Positions 27,336 through 36,134 of a stretch of DNA of 64,000 nucleotides are shown here, piece by piece. The notes under the pieces were generated by a model. The model was given only the letters and a program-made list of their open reading frames with translations, searched no databases and had not been told where the DNA came from. The position numbers and the translations under genes were made by a program. This DNA comes from Aliivibrio sp. EL58 (GTDB lineage Bacteria > Pseudomonadota > Gammaproteobacteria > Enterobacterales > Vibrionaceae). The stretch spans positions 62,001 to 126,000 of the forward strand of contig NZ_OMPC01000007.1 of NCBI RefSeq assembly GCF_900312675.1, read 5' to 3'. Each line of letters opens with the position of its first letter. Positions within the stretch are counted from its first letter, which is position 1.

Positions 27336-28763
27336 ATGAGCAATAATATAGAGAAAAATAACACGTTATTATGGGGCAAGATGGCAATGCTCCTAATTGC
27401 TTGTGTTTTGGTCGTTCGGTTGATATCACTCTTTTCATTCCCACTTATGGATACGACTGAAGCAAGATATGGCGAAATGGCACGTATCATGGCGGAAACT
27501 GGGGATTGGATCACCCCAATGTTTGATTACAACGTTCCATTTTGGGGAAAACCGCCGATCTTTACTTGGATCAGTGCTGCTGGTATTGAATTATTTGGTA
27601 TTAATGAATTTGCAGTGCGAGTGCCTCATTTATTGTTGACCGTACTAATGCTAGTAATGAGCTACTGGTTCGTTAATAGTGAATTGAAAAACAAGGTCTT
27701 AGCATTAACGACAGTTGCAATTACGGCAACCAGCGCGGTATTTATTGTGGTGGGTGGTTCAGTCATGACCGATACGGCATTAACCCTAGCAATAACTCTT
27801 GGAATGATGTCATTTTGGAAGTTTTCTCAAAGTGAGGTGAAAAGCAAAGATGCCTATAAGTGGGGTTTGATTTTTGCTGTTGCAATGTCAATAGGAATGC
27901 TTTCTAAAGGGCCGTTAACCTTAGTGCTTGTTGGGATCTCTTTATTTGGTTGGTTAGCATTTAACAATCAATGGCGTTTGCTATTAAGCTTCCCATGGAT
28001 AAGTTCATTAGGTTTATTCTTTGCTTTATCTGTGCCTTGGTATATAGCGGCAGAATTAAAAACTCCAGGATTCTTAGATTACTTTATTGTCGGAGAGCAC
28101 TTTAAGCGCTTTGTGGTTAGCGGCTGGGAAGGTGACTTATACGGCTCTGCTCACAAAGAAGCGAGAGGGATGATTTGGGTCCATTGGTTAGGTGCCGCGT
28201 TACCTTGGTCCCCATTATTAATTTGGCAGACGATTAAAGGATTACGTAGTGGTGATGCTTCAGAAAAAGGAAAGCCATCATTAAGAAGCTTTCTTTGGTG
28301 TTGGATGCTCGCTCCAATGATCTTATTCACCATGTCAGGAAATATATTAGCAAGTTATACCATGCCTGCGATCCCTGCTATGGCGATATTGGTGGCAATG
28401 AATATTAATTTTGAGAGTAAAAAACAATTCACTCTGGTTAAGGTTTGTGGATTAAGTATTTCGGTTATCTTGATCATCGTAACGGGTTTACTAGGAAGTA
28501 ACTTAACCAGTAAGCAGGCGGAGAAAGGGCTACTTACATCATGGAAATTACAATCAAACCATACAGAACTGCCTTTGTATTATGTAGGTAAACGTCCATT
28601 CTCAGGCCAATTCTATTCTGATGGTGTAGCGCAGCAAGTGACAAATAAAGAAGAAATAACAACACCAAGTTATGTTGTTATTGATACTAAAAGAATTGAG
28701 CCGATTAACGGTTGTAATGCCGTTGCTGACTCTAAGAGAAGACGCTTACTTTATTGTCCATAA
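27336..28763 (+). CDS. GT39-family (ArnT/PMT-like) periplasmic glycosyltransferase
   Basis: A 475-residue polytopic membrane protein with the ArnT/PMT layout. TM1 is followed by a periplasmic loop with the acidic motif DTTEARYGEMARIM, where the Glu is the likely catalytic residue, and FWGKPPIFTWISA. Roughly ten more helices follow, then a short soluble C-terminus. Such enzymes transfer a sugar from a polyprenyl-phosphate donor to lipid A or another envelope acceptor. It is shorter than ArnT (about 550), so its acceptor may differ. Coupled to the upstream GT2 gene. An arn pathway for aminoarabinose is not adjacent, so another sugar is likely. Confidence 0.88.
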   Translation: MSNNIEKNNTLLWGKMAMLLIACVLVVRLISLFSFPLMDTTEARYGEMARIMAETGDWITPMFDYNVPFWGKPPIFTWISAAGIELFGINEFAVRVPHLLLTVLMLVMSYWFVNSELKNKVLALTTVAITATSAVFIVVGGSVMTDTALTLAITLGMMSFWKFSQSEVKSKDAYKWGLIFAVAMSIGMLSKGPLTLVLVGISLFGWLAFNNQWRLLLSFPWISSLGLFFALSVPWYIAAELKTPGFLDYFIVGEHFKRFVVSGWEGDLYGSAHKEARGMIWVHWLGAALPWSPLLIWQTIKGLRSGDASEKGKPSLRSFLWCWMLAPMILFTMSGNILASYTMPAIPAMAILVAMNINFESKKQFTLVKVCGLSISVILIIVTGLLGSNLTSKQAEKGLLTSWKLQSNHTELPLYYVGKRPFSGQFYSDGVAQQVTNKEEITTPSYVVIDTKRIEPINGCNAVADSKRRRLLYCP

Positions 28764-28789
28764 GGATAGATTGAAGTGAAGTAGATAAA

Positions 28790-28830
28790 ATAAATCCCGA
28801 TGTAATCAATGATTAGGTCGGGATTTTTTT
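28790..28830. terminator. Terminator between the glycosyltransferase genes and the GtrA-like gene
   Basis: AAATCCCGA and TCGGGATTT with a 17-base loop, then a T run on the + strand. The - strand side is also T-rich, so it may act for both. Confidence 0.85.
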
Positions 28831-28837
28831 GAAAGAG

Positions 28838-29275
28838 CTATGGCGTGGTGTGAGAAAAAACCCATTTATCGGCAAAATTAAAATTAATGATCATGCCAAG
28901 TAAGATGCCAGGGATCATTAAAAGATAAGGAATAGTAGAGATAAATAAGTCATGATTTAGCCCTAGACTTTCAAAAAGGGAAATAAAGAAACCCAGCTTT
29001 GGGATCAATAAAGCGTAACAGCCCCAGTTTGGAATAAAGCCAAAGCAAGAAGACGTCAGAAACTTTAACCATTCTTTCGTTTTGTTTTTGCTTTGTTGCT
29101 TTTTAAAAGTGAGCTGACGGTTGAGCCACCAGTTTGACGAGGCTGCCACCCAAAATGAACTAGCACGAGCGGAAGACATAGGTAGCCACTGTGATAAGAG
29201 TGCCATAGCCGTCACATCGACCACAAATCCAGCCCCACCAACTAGCCCAAATAGGACTGGTTTCTTTTTATTCAT
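28838..29275 (-). CDS. GtrA-family membrane protein (putative lipid-linked sugar flippase)
   Basis: A 145-residue protein with four membrane helices and the GtrA (PF04138) features GGAGFVVDVTAMALL near the N-terminus and SSNWWLNRQLTF after TM2. GtrA proteins are thought to flip undecaprenyl-phosphate sugars made by GtrB. I use the ATG of MNKKKPVLFG; a longer frame starts with TTG and adds about 37 residues without family match, and no strong ribosome-binding site marks either. It is convergent with the GT2-GT39 pair, although gtr clusters are usually co-directional. Confidence 0.85.
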   Translation of the reverse strand: MNKKKPVLFGLVGGAGFVVDVTAMALLSQWLPMSSARASSFWVAASSNWWLNRQLTFKKQQSKNKTKEWLKFLTSSCFGFIPNWGCYALLIPKLGFFISLFESLGLNHDLFISTIPYLLMIPGILLGMIINFNFADKWVFSHTTP

Positions 29276-29473
29276 ATACACTAACTCATGAAAATCATAG
29301 AGAGCAACTATAGAGTTGAGAGCGTAAAAAAAGCGTGAAAATAGAGAAATACGACTAATTGGGTAGATGAAGTGGTTATTAATCAAGCGATTGTATCAAT
29401 ATCTAACTATGTACCTTCTAAAAATTACATTATACTCAAGAGAAATGTGGTATCTGAAATGTAAGGGAATGTA

Positions 29474-31123
29474 ATGCAAGGTAACTCAATAAGAACCAGT
29501 GCAGAGCGAGCGTTGTTATCAGAACGTATTCAAAAACTGACAACCGCGCTATCTGATGGGGTATATGAAAGAGAAGATACAATGAGGTTGTGTCTGCTTG
29601 CTGCACTCTCTGGTGAAAGTGTATTCTTGCTTGGTCCTCCAGGTATCGCGAAAAGTTTAATAGCAAAACGATTAATTAAAGCGTTTGATAACAGTAGTTA
29701 TTTTGAATATTTAATGACAAGGTTCTCGACACCAGAAGAGGTGTTTGGGCCATTATCAATTCAAGAACTTAAAGACAATGGAAAATACGTTCGATTGACT
29801 CAAGGGTATTTACCTACGGCTCAAGTTGTCTTCTTAGATGAGATTTGGAAAGCGGGTCCTGCCATTCTTAATACCTTGTTAACTGTTGTTAATGAAAAAA
29901 CCTTTAAAAATGGTAATGAAATCCTTCCAGTTCCAATGCGCCTTCTTATTTCCGCCTCGAATGAATTACCGGATGAAGACAGTGGTCTAGACGCCTTATA
30001 TGACCGTATGTTAGTTCGCATATTTGTAAATCGAATCCAAGATAAAAACAATTTTAAATCTATGTTGATGACGGGCACGATCCAAGAAACTGAAATCGAC
30101 CCAACATTAGTTGTTACAGATGCGGAATACCATCAGTGGCAAAAAGAGTTTGATGGACTGACCCTATCCGAAGAAGTATTTGAAAAACTGTTTGAGTTAA
30201 AAACAATGCTTGAGAAACATAATGCGTCTTATGATGATTCATTATATGTTTCAGATCGCCGTTGGAAAAAATCAGTTAAATTACTTAAAGCCTCTGCATT
30301 CTTTAGTGGTCGTGATGAAATTAATCCAATGGATTTACTGTTACTTCAAGATTGTTTATGGACAACCCCAGATAACCGCGAGCAAGTAAGAGAAAGTATT
30401 CGTTCTTTTGCTTCGGACAAAGCGTTTGACCAAAAAAATGTCTCAATGAACATAGAGATGATTCAAACCGATATCGCAGAGATGGAAGCGCAAGTTCTTG
30501 TTGAACAAGGCATTGCTTTTCATATTGAATCTGGCGGTAATCGTTTGATGAAAAAAGAAAGCTTTGAATTTGATTTCAATAAAGGAAAACGTTACAGCGT
30601 TGGTCATACGAATCAACTGGTGAAGTTTATTATGTTGCAATCAAATATGTCTGTTTCTGAAAGTGAAAAAGGGGACAGTCGTTGGGTGTATGTTAACCCT
30701 GAAGAGCTGGCTAAGCAGATGAAAGAAGGCAGAGCCACGGTATATGGTTATGTAAACCAGAACCAAAACCTGTGCAGCTTAACGTTTGAATTGGATGCTG
30801 ACTCCAGATTAGTAATCAAAGATATCGCAAATCGTTCTGTTCTTGTTGGTATGGTTGGTCATAATGATCCTACACAGGTTCAGTTTGACGAGTGGTCAAA
30901 AAAGATCGCACATAATCAACGTCAACTGGATGAAGCAGAGCATCAATTAAGAAAAAGTCGTGCGCAATTTCATGCGGCACTGCCTCATCATTTTATAGAA
31001 GAGGGCTTGCCATCTGTGATTGAAAATAGCTTGCATCTTTTGGGGCAGCGTATTGAAAGTTGTAAAACTCAATTTGATGGAGCAAGTCGTCGAATGTTGA
31101 AATTTAGTGATTACTATTCTTAA
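29474..31123 (+). CDS. ravA: RavA, MoxR-family AAA+ ATPase
   Basis: A 549-residue AAA+ ATPase of the RavA branch. Walker A is LGPPGIAKSLIAK at about residue 53, Walker B VVFLDEIWK at about 117, with sensor 1 LISASNE. The C-terminal ~250 residues contain the helical and LARA-like region and a long coiled segment. In E. coli RavA forms hexamers, binds the lysine decarboxylase LdcI and, with ViaA, acts on respiratory complexes and aminoglycoside sensitivity. Somewhat longer than the E. coli protein (498). AAGGGA precedes the ATG. The viaA gene follows after 33 bases. Confidence 0.95.
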   Translation: MQGNSIRTSAERALLSERIQKLTTALSDGVYEREDTMRLCLLAALSGESVFLLGPPGIAKSLIAKRLIKAFDNSSYFEYLMTRFSTPEEVFGPLSIQELKDNGKYVRLTQGYLPTAQVVFLDEIWKAGPAILNTLLTVVNEKTFKNGNEILPVPMRLLISASNELPDEDSGLDALYDRMLVRIFVNRIQDKNNFKSMLMTGTIQETEIDPTLVVTDAEYHQWQKEFDGLTLSEEVFEKLFELKTMLEKHNASYDDSLYVSDRRWKKSVKLLKASAFFSGRDEINPMDLLLLQDCLWTTPDNREQVRESIRSFASDKAFDQKNVSMNIEMIQTDIAEMEAQVLVEQGIAFHIESGGNRLMKKESFEFDFNKGKRYSVGHTNQLVKFIMLQSNMSVSESEKGDSRWVYVNPEELAKQMKEGRATVYGYVNQNQNLCSLTFELDADSRLVIKDIANRSVLVGMVGHNDPTQVQFDEWSKKIAHNQRQLDEAEHQLRKSRAQFHAALPHHFIEEGLPSVIENSLHLLGQRIESCKTQFDGASRRMLKFSDYYS

Positions 31124-31156
31124 AAGTATGGTGTGTCTTAGTATGCGGGGAGATTT

Positions 31157-32605
31157 ATGTTAGGTGTAGATGCATTAAACTTGGTAGTGATGGTTGCCGA
31201 ATCAGGGATGATAGACTCCTCAATTACTGAGATTTTATCAAGACCGCAATTCTTAACGGCGGCTAAATCTAACCCTAATATAAAACCCACCCTTAAAAAC
31301 CATATCTTAAAATGGCGTGGCAAAGTGAAACACAAGATGACAAAAGTGTGTGAAACTGAGCGTATACAAGAAGAGCTGGCTTTATATCAAGAAGTAATAC
31401 ACTGGAGTGAAGATGGGTTCTATCAAAAGATAGAGGAAGTGGTTGTTAAGTTAGAATGGCACTCTTCATTTTATATTGAAGCCAGTAAATTGGTAAAAAA
31501 TAACAAAGGGTTATTTAACCCAATGTTTCCTCGTTTTTTTTGTGAGCGCTGGTACGAAAGCCTTTCCGATGCGATAAAAAAAGCGCAATTAACAGAACTT
31601 AAAGAAGATAAAGAGAAGCTGTTAGCCGATTTATATCAACGGATTGAAACACTGAAAACTATGGAATCAGTTTCAGCGGAAGGTGATGAAGCGCAGATAG
31701 GTAAACTCTGGGACATGGCATCGGCAAGATTAACAAAGTCAAATGTTGATATCATGAAGCTTCATGCTCGTTTTCTTAAGAAAAATAAAGGCCTACAAGA
31801 GATAGCTGCAAAGCTGGGTCGTATGGCTAATGAAGCACAAGATCATGACCGTTCACAAGCCGTTGCTGAAGAAGTCAAAGTGGTGGAAGAGAAAAGTGAT
31901 TTTGTTACTGACGATATCGTAGGCATACAGGAAGGAGATGATCTCAGTCGATTATTACCAAATGAAACGTTATTCTTATCTCACCCTGAACTTGAAGTGA
32001 TTTTTTATCAGCACTTAGTCGATAAACGCTTAATGAATTATCGTATGGAAGGAGCTGACAGAAAATTGCGTAAAGTCACTGCTCAATCAAGAGCATCAAA
32101 TAACGCTCTGATTGAGAAAGGGCCATTTGTTATCTGTGTTGATGCATCAGGCTCAATGAGTGGCTTCCCAGAGCAGTGCGCTAAGGCTCTTGCCTATGGG
32201 TTAATGCAAATAGCATTGGCAGAAGAGCGAGATTGCTACGTGATCTTATTTTCAACTCAACAAATCACCTATGAGCTATCAAAACAAGACGGGCTTAAAG
32301 AAGTTGCAGACTTTTTATCGTATAGATTCCATGGTGGGACAGATTTAGAACCGGTGTTAGAGCAATCAATTGAGCTTATGCACGGGGATAAATACAAAAA
32401 TGCAGATTTAGTTGTATTGTCAGACTTTATAGCACCAACGCAATCTGAACATATCGATGCGATGATAGGGGACTTAAAACAGTGTCAGAATCGTTTTCAT
32501 GCGGTGTGTCTATCTAAATATGGAAATCCAGCATTAATGGCGATGTTTGACCATACTTGGTCTTATCATCCATCAATGCTAGGTAGATTAACGCAAATCA
32601 GATAA
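31157..32605 (+). CDS. viaA: ViaA, VWA-domain partner of RavA
   Basis: A 482-residue cytoplasmic protein. The N-terminal helical region is ViaA-specific and the C-terminal von Willebrand A domain has the MIDAS motif DASGSMSG at about residue 328, with later Thr and Asp positions (GGTDLEP, VVLSDF). ViaA stimulates the RavA ATPase in E. coli. GGGGAG precedes the ATG. The gene ends five bases before the stop of the converging DUF2960 gene, with a small hairpin across both ends. Confidence 0.95.
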   Translation: MLGVDALNLVVMVAESGMIDSSITEILSRPQFLTAAKSNPNIKPTLKNHILKWRGKVKHKMTKVCETERIQEELALYQEVIHWSEDGFYQKIEEVVVKLEWHSSFYIEASKLVKNNKGLFNPMFPRFFCERWYESLSDAIKKAQLTELKEDKEKLLADLYQRIETLKTMESVSAEGDEAQIGKLWDMASARLTKSNVDIMKLHARFLKKNKGLQEIAAKLGRMANEAQDHDRSQAVAEEVKVVEEKSDFVTDDIVGIQEGDDLSRLLPNETLFLSHPELEVIFYQHLVDKRLMNYRMEGADRKLRKVTAQSRASNNALIEKGPFVICVDASGSMSGFPEQCAKALAYGLMQIALAEERDCYVILFSTQQITYELSKQDGLKEVADFLSYRFHGGTDLEPVLEQSIELMHGDKYKNADLVVLSDFIAPTQSEHIDAMIGDLKQCQNRFHAVCLSKYGNPALMAMFDHTWSYHPSMLGRLTQIR

Positions 32606-32612
32606 TTGCGTT
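32590..32612. terminator. Hairpin over the convergent ends of viaA and the DUF2960 gene
   Basis: AACGCAA and TTGCGTT arms with a nine-base loop. It includes the last codons of viaA and the stop of the opposite gene. T runs are weak. Confidence 0.5.
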
Positions 32613-32856
32613 ATTCTCCATCTCTCACAAAGCGAACTTTACTAAAACCTAATTTAGTAAAGTAGCTGTGACGGAAATCCTTTACTGCACCAGGGTTACT
32701 TGATGCCATTTCCACTTGCTTAAGCATGGTATCAAATTTTGAGATATCAATGCCTTCAGCTGCCGCAGCGGCTTCAAATGGACCGTGAAATTCACGGAAC
32801 GAAAAAGGGATCTCTTTCGTTTCTGATTTATAAGTGTAACGAACAGTACGAGCCAT
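32611..32856 (-). CDS. Small conserved protein, DUF2960 type
   Basis: An 81-residue soluble protein that I recognise as the DUF2960 family of Vibrionaceae and relatives, starting MARTVRYTYKSETKEIPFS. It is rich in charged and aromatic residues and has no signal or membrane segment. Function unknown. AGGA before the ATG is a good ribosome-binding site. It follows another small conserved gene on the same strand, but a terminator lies between them. Confidence 0.85.
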   Translation of the reverse strand: MARTVRYTYKSETKEIPFSFREFHGPFEAAAAAEGIDISKFDTMLKQVEMASSNPGAVKDFRHSYFTKLGFSKVRFVRDGE

Positions 32857-32867
32857 TATAATTCCTC

Positions 32868-32893
32868 GAAAAAAGGTGGCTTGGCCACCTTTA
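32868..32893 (-). terminator. Terminator of the DUF3069-like gene
   Basis: AAGGTGGC and GCCACCTT form a GC-rich stem with a three-base loop, followed on the - strand by TTTTTT. Confidence 0.88.
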
Positions 32894-32900
32894 ACATCAA

Positions 32901-33338
32901 TTACTTCTTAAAGATGTCAGCAAGTTCACGTCTCATGATTGGATCACGACGTGCTTTCTTAATTTGCTTAGTAAGATCTTTCACACAGTTATGAAGAACT
33001 TGGTCAAGAAGCTGAGAGCGATATTCTGCTTTAGCGTCGTCGTCCATGTTTTCAGGAAGTTCGATAGTTTCGAACTCAGCCATGAAATCATAACCAGCGT
33101 AGCTTTGGCTTAAAGAAACTAATGCGTGGAATTGCTCAAAGTTATCTAGAACTTGTTGAGCACTTCTTGGCATTTCATCCCAAGATTCACGAACAGCAAT
33201 TTCTGCGACTTCATGAACAGAAACAAGCATGTGCCACATTTCTTCAGGAACGCTTTCAAACTCAATTACTTTTTTAAGTTCTGGAGAGATAGTTGCTAAA
33301 TCAATAGCTTCTTTTTTTGTATTTTCAACTTCAGACAT
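32901..33338 (-). CDS. Conserved Vibrionaceae protein, DUF3069-like
   Basis: A 145-residue acidic, all-helical cytoplasmic protein; I believe it belongs to DUF3069 but name the family with caution. It has no signal peptide or metal motif. A distinctive stretch is SPELKKVIEFESVPEEMWHM and the C-terminus is basic (KQIKKARRDPIMRRELADIFKK type). Of two ATGs six bases apart, the second is about eight bases from GAG and is chosen. Function unknown. Confidence 0.8.
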   Translation of the reverse strand: MSEVENTKKEAIDLATISPELKKVIEFESVPEEMWHMLVSVHEVAEIAVRESWDEMPRSAQQVLDNFEQFHALVSLSQSYAGYDFMAEFETIELPENMDDDAKAEYRSQLLDQVLHNCVKDLTKQIKKARRDPIMRRELADIFKK

Positions 33339-33452
33339 GGGCATTTCTCGTCATATAAAAATGAAATGGTAACCAGACCACAAGAAATGTCAATTCTATT
33401 CATAACAGTAAAGGTAAATTGGGAAGTAATTGTTCTATTTAGAAGCAAAAAG

Positions 33453-33529
33453 AAGGAATAAGGGTCACAAAATCACGCTTTCCACTTAAAGGAATAACTC
33501 TTCACGCCGATAGGGTTTAAAGGAATAAC
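33453..33529 (+). repeat. Three short direct repeats upstream of the OmpA-like lipoprotein gene
   Basis: TTAAAGGAATAAC occurs twice exactly (33486 and 33517, 31 bases apart) and a shorter form AAGGAATAAG at 33453. Spacing near three helical turns suits cooperative binding by a regulator on one DNA face. No regulator is proposed. Confidence 0.5.
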
Positions 33530-33545
33530 AATACTTGGATTAATT

Positions 33546-34172
33546 ATGGTTAGAATTTTATCACTTTGCACTTCATTATTATTAGTGGGCTGTGTTTATC
33601 AAGGTAACTCTTTATTAGATACAGCACCTAAAACTAAAGAAGAGACGCCACACCCAACATTTGAAGATCCTTATAAGTCATCAGCAGAGGAAACAGAATC
33701 TGTAGAGGTGACTCATACGCTAACTGGGCCAAATGGCGAGCTAAAAGATGATGATATGAGAAAAGTGGCAGATCAATTAACTGAGTTAGGTGTTACTTAT
33801 CATGAAGTGAGTGATGATCAGCTTGTAATTTCGATTCAAGAGAAGGTTCATTTCTCTAGTGCAAAAGCGGAATTAACGCCATTAGCAAAAAACTTATTAA
33901 ATAAACTTATCTCTGTTATGGCAACAAAACCTGAACTTGCTTTGGTATTGGATGGACACACTGATGTAACGGGTAATGCGGTTAATAATCAGAATTTGTC
34001 AGAGATGAGATCAAACGAAGTTCGTCGTTATTTATTAGCCAATAAATTGAATGCTGCACAGCTTTATTCTCGTGGCTTTGGTGAGTATTTACCATTATGT
34101 GACAACGAGACGCTTCTTGGACGAAAATGCAATCGCCGAGTAGAGATTACCGTGCTGAAAATTCATTGGTAG
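33546..34172 (+). CDS. OmpA-family lipoprotein
   Basis: A 208-residue outer-membrane lipoprotein. Signal ends LLVGC (lipidated Cys16), then a Pro/Glu/Thr-rich linker, then an OmpA-like peptidoglycan-binding domain from about residue 95. The domain shows VHFSSAKAEL, LDGHTDVTGNAVNNQNLSEMRSNEVRRYL and RKCNRRVEI. The conserved Asp in HTD and Arg in the following helix, which bind diaminopimelate, are both present. It probably tethers the outer membrane to the cell wall. Stands alone, with direct repeats in its promoter region and a hairpin after it. Confidence 0.9.
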   Translation: MVRILSLCTSLLLVGCVYQGNSLLDTAPKTKEETPHPTFEDPYKSSAEETESVEVTHTLTGPNGELKDDDMRKVADQLTELGVTYHEVSDDQLVISIQEKVHFSSAKAELTPLAKNLLNKLISVMATKPELALVLDGHTDVTGNAVNNQNLSEMRSNEVRRYLLANKLNAAQLYSRGFGEYLPLCDNETLLGRKCNRRVEITVLKIHW

Positions 34173-34191
34173 AAATTGAGAGATAAAATGC

Positions 34192-34222
34192 AAACTGGAT
34201 AGGGGAAACCATTATCCAGTTT
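34192..34222. terminator. Hairpin between converging OmpA-like and CreA-like genes
   Basis: AAACTGGATA and TATCCAGTTT are perfect 10-bp arms around an 11-base loop. The tails are only moderately T-rich on each strand. Confidence 0.65.
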
Positions 34223-34232
34223 GTGATTTATA

Positions 34233-34703
34233 TTATTGAGTAGAGATTACAGGCTCTACATATGCCTTAGTACCCCACAGTGGTACTGTAGACAGGCTGT
34301 GTTTAAAACTACCTTCGGTTTCTTTAGTTGTATAAGATAAGTAAAGTAGAGTTTGGTTTTCTGCATCATAGATACGTCTAACTTTCATCGATTTGAAGAA
34401 AATACTTTTCGACTGCTTGAACACAACTTCACCTGATTTACCTCTATCAATTTGAGCTATCATCTCAGGGGTAATCTCGCCAGTTTGACGGCATGAGATT
34501 GAAGAGTCACTTGGGTCAGCTAGACTTAAGTTCGCTTCAACTGAAGCAATGTGGCAAGTCACACCAGGAATTTTGTCATCATCAAGGTTTGAGATTTTGA
34601 TGTCTTTCATAGTAAATAAGCCTAGCGACACATCGCCAACCTCGTTATCTGAGCAGCCAGCAAGTAATCCTACAATACTTAACGCTATTAGTAATTTTTT
34701 CAT
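34233..34703 (-). CDS. creA: CreA-family protein, lipoprotein form
   Basis: A 156-residue protein matching CreA over most of its length: IPGVTCHIAS, SISCRQTGEI, GEVVFKQSKSIFFKSMKVRRIYD. E. coli CreA has an ordinary signal peptide, whereas this one begins MKKLLIALSIVGLLAGC, a lipobox with Cys17. The molecular role of CreA is unknown; in E. coli it lies in the creABCD locus, but no creBCD genes are here. AGAGAA precedes the ATG. Confidence 0.85.
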   Translation of the reverse strand: MKKLLIALSIVGLLAGCSDNEVGDVSLGLFTMKDIKISNLDDDKIPGVTCHIASVEANLSLADPSDSSISCRQTGEITPEMIAQIDRGKSGEVVFKQSKSIFFKSMKVRRIYDAENQTLLYLSYTTKETEGSFKHSLSTVPLWGTKAYVEPVISTQ

Positions 34704-34932
34704 AAAGTTATTCTCTAAATGGGCGATACAGTAACTATAACATTAAATGTGATTTTTTAGTGAAGAGGATCTCTTTTGAGGTCAAAGCCTTTTTATTAGG
34801 CGTTGAGGTTTCTACTCATTAGCAGTGATTACTTGTTAAGGTACGTAGAGCTAAAAGAGGGTAAATATGAGTGTTTCATTTATTAGAAATACGCTAGTAT
34901 TTATTTTATAGAATTTGATTGTGGATTATATT

Positions 34933-35046
34933 GTGAAAAAACAAATCATTACCGTTTTGATGATGGCAGCATTAATGGCCGGTTGTAGTTCTGCACCACA
35001 ACAAAGAATGTGTGTTCCTGATTTTTGTAATATTTGGGGGCAATGA
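34933..35046 (+). CDS. 37-residue putative lipoprotein
   Basis: A GTG start with GTGGA seven bases upstream opens a frame with basic MKKQ, a hydrophobic core and the lipobox LMAGC (Cys18). The mature part is only about 20 residues, with two further cysteines (RMCVPDFCNIWGQ). The signal architecture is too regular to be chance, but no family is recognised. It stands alone in a 440-base interval between creA-like and DUF3010 genes. It resembles small entericidin- or Lpp-like envelope peptides only in layout. Confidence 0.65.
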   Translation: MKKQIITVLMMAALMAGCSSAPQQRMCVPDFCNIWGQ

Positions 35047-35142
35047 TTTTTAGTAGCTCATTTTTATTGTTAGATTCAACGTATCTATTTAATTAATTTA
35101 AGCTTATAATCAATAAGTTCAAGACATTGTTAGGATTTTAAA

Positions 35143-35565
35143 ATGAAAGTATGTGGCGTAGAGCTTAAAGGTAATGAAGCAATCATCTGTTTAGTGAATA
35201 AATCAGATGGCATGATTGACCTACCAGATTGTCGTGTTGCTAAATTTGATATTACTGAGCCATCTAAAACGGAATCTATCCGTGATTTTCAGTTTAAATT
35301 TAAAAAATTAATGCAAGATTACCAAATTGAAACGGTTGTAATTAAAGAACGTTTGATGAAAGGTAAATTTGCTGGTGGCGCTGTTGGTTTTAAACTAGAA
35401 GCCGCTATTCAACTTATTGATGACATTGAAGTTGAAGTACTAACTGCAGCAGACCAAAAAGCAAGCCTTAAACGTGCACCTGAAATGGTACGTGTAAAAG
35501 AGATTGGCCTTAAAGGTTACCAACAAGAAGCATATGAAGCTGCTTATGCTTTCTTAAACCTCTAA
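35143..35565 (+). CDS. DUF3010 family protein
   Basis: A 140-residue cytoplasmic protein of the DUF3010 family. The N-terminal MKVCGVELKGNEAIICLV pattern and a later VVIKERLMKGKFAGGAVGFKLE segment recall an RNase H-like fold, where an acidic residue in the first strand would be catalytic; this is inference from pattern only. The function of the family is unknown. AGGA precedes the ATG and a terminator follows. Confidence 0.85.
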   Translation: MKVCGVELKGNEAIICLVNKSDGMIDLPDCRVAKFDITEPSKTESIRDFQFKFKKLMQDYQIETVVIKERLMKGKFAGGAVGFKLEAAIQLIDDIEVEVLTAADQKASLKRAPEMVRVKEIGLKGYQQEAYEAAYAFLNL

Positions 35566-35578
35566 AATTTAATGATAT

Positions 35579-35604
35579 AAAGGATGGGTAACCATCCTTT
35601 TTTG
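35579..35604 (+). terminator. Terminator of the DUF3010 gene
   Basis: AAAGGATGG and CCATCCTTTTTT form a compact stem with a four-base loop. Confidence 0.88.
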
Positions 35605-35612
35605 TAGGTGCT

Positions 35613-36104
35613 ATGACGATTAATTCTGAAACATTCCATCAGCAAAAGCTGGCTTGGTTAGTAAATCAAGTTAATGTTGACTTTCCTACACCTGAAAGTG
35701 TAAAAGGTCGCGATGTTTACTTAAAGCAACCTGCTAAAGACGCTGTAGAACATCTATTCTCTGAAGTTTCCCTTCCTGAGACAGTATCCGTTTTACCTGT
35801 TACAGAACATAGATTAACTATTCGTTGGGCAATGACAGTGGCAAGTCAATGGACTGCCGAATACGATGATATGCTTGAGTTTTTAACTCAAATTGATCTG
35901 TGTGATGATTATCAATTGTTTGTTGCTCTTGATGGTATGAAACCGATCGCAGCATGTTTGTCTCACGTTGCTGAAGATATCATGTATGTTTCTGACATCG
36001 CACTAACCAGTGATACTATCAATGAAAGTGGCTTTTTAAGTGCAGTGATGGCTCAGCAGTCTATCAAATTTAAAAATACCTTTAAGACTTGCATTAAAAA
36101 CTAA
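35613..36104 (+). CDS. Protein of unknown function
   Basis: A 163-residue soluble protein with no family I can name. AGGTG precedes the ATG and codon use looks like its neighbours, so it is probably real. No signal peptide, membrane helix or metal motif is seen. The C-terminal part (FVALDGMKPIAACLSHVAED and IMYVSDIALTSD) faintly resembles the central strands of a GNAT acetyltransferase, but the acetyl-CoA loop (Q/RxxGxG/A) is missing. It lies nine bases after the DUF3010 terminator and 30 bases before an HD-GYP gene on the same strand. Confidence 0.7.
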   Translation: MTINSETFHQQKLAWLVNQVNVDFPTPESVKGRDVYLKQPAKDAVEHLFSEVSLPETVSVLPVTEHRLTIRWAMTVASQWTAEYDDMLEFLTQIDLCDDYQLFVALDGMKPIAACLSHVAEDIMYVSDIALTSDTINESGFLSAVMAQQSIKFKNTFKTCIKN

Positions 36105-36134
36105 TTTTTTGTTTGTTTATTGAGCGATAAATGT

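Noticed and set aside
29436-29666. 76-codon - strand frame over the start of ravA
   Set aside because: It is antisense to the RavA ATPase domain and lacks a ribosome-binding site.
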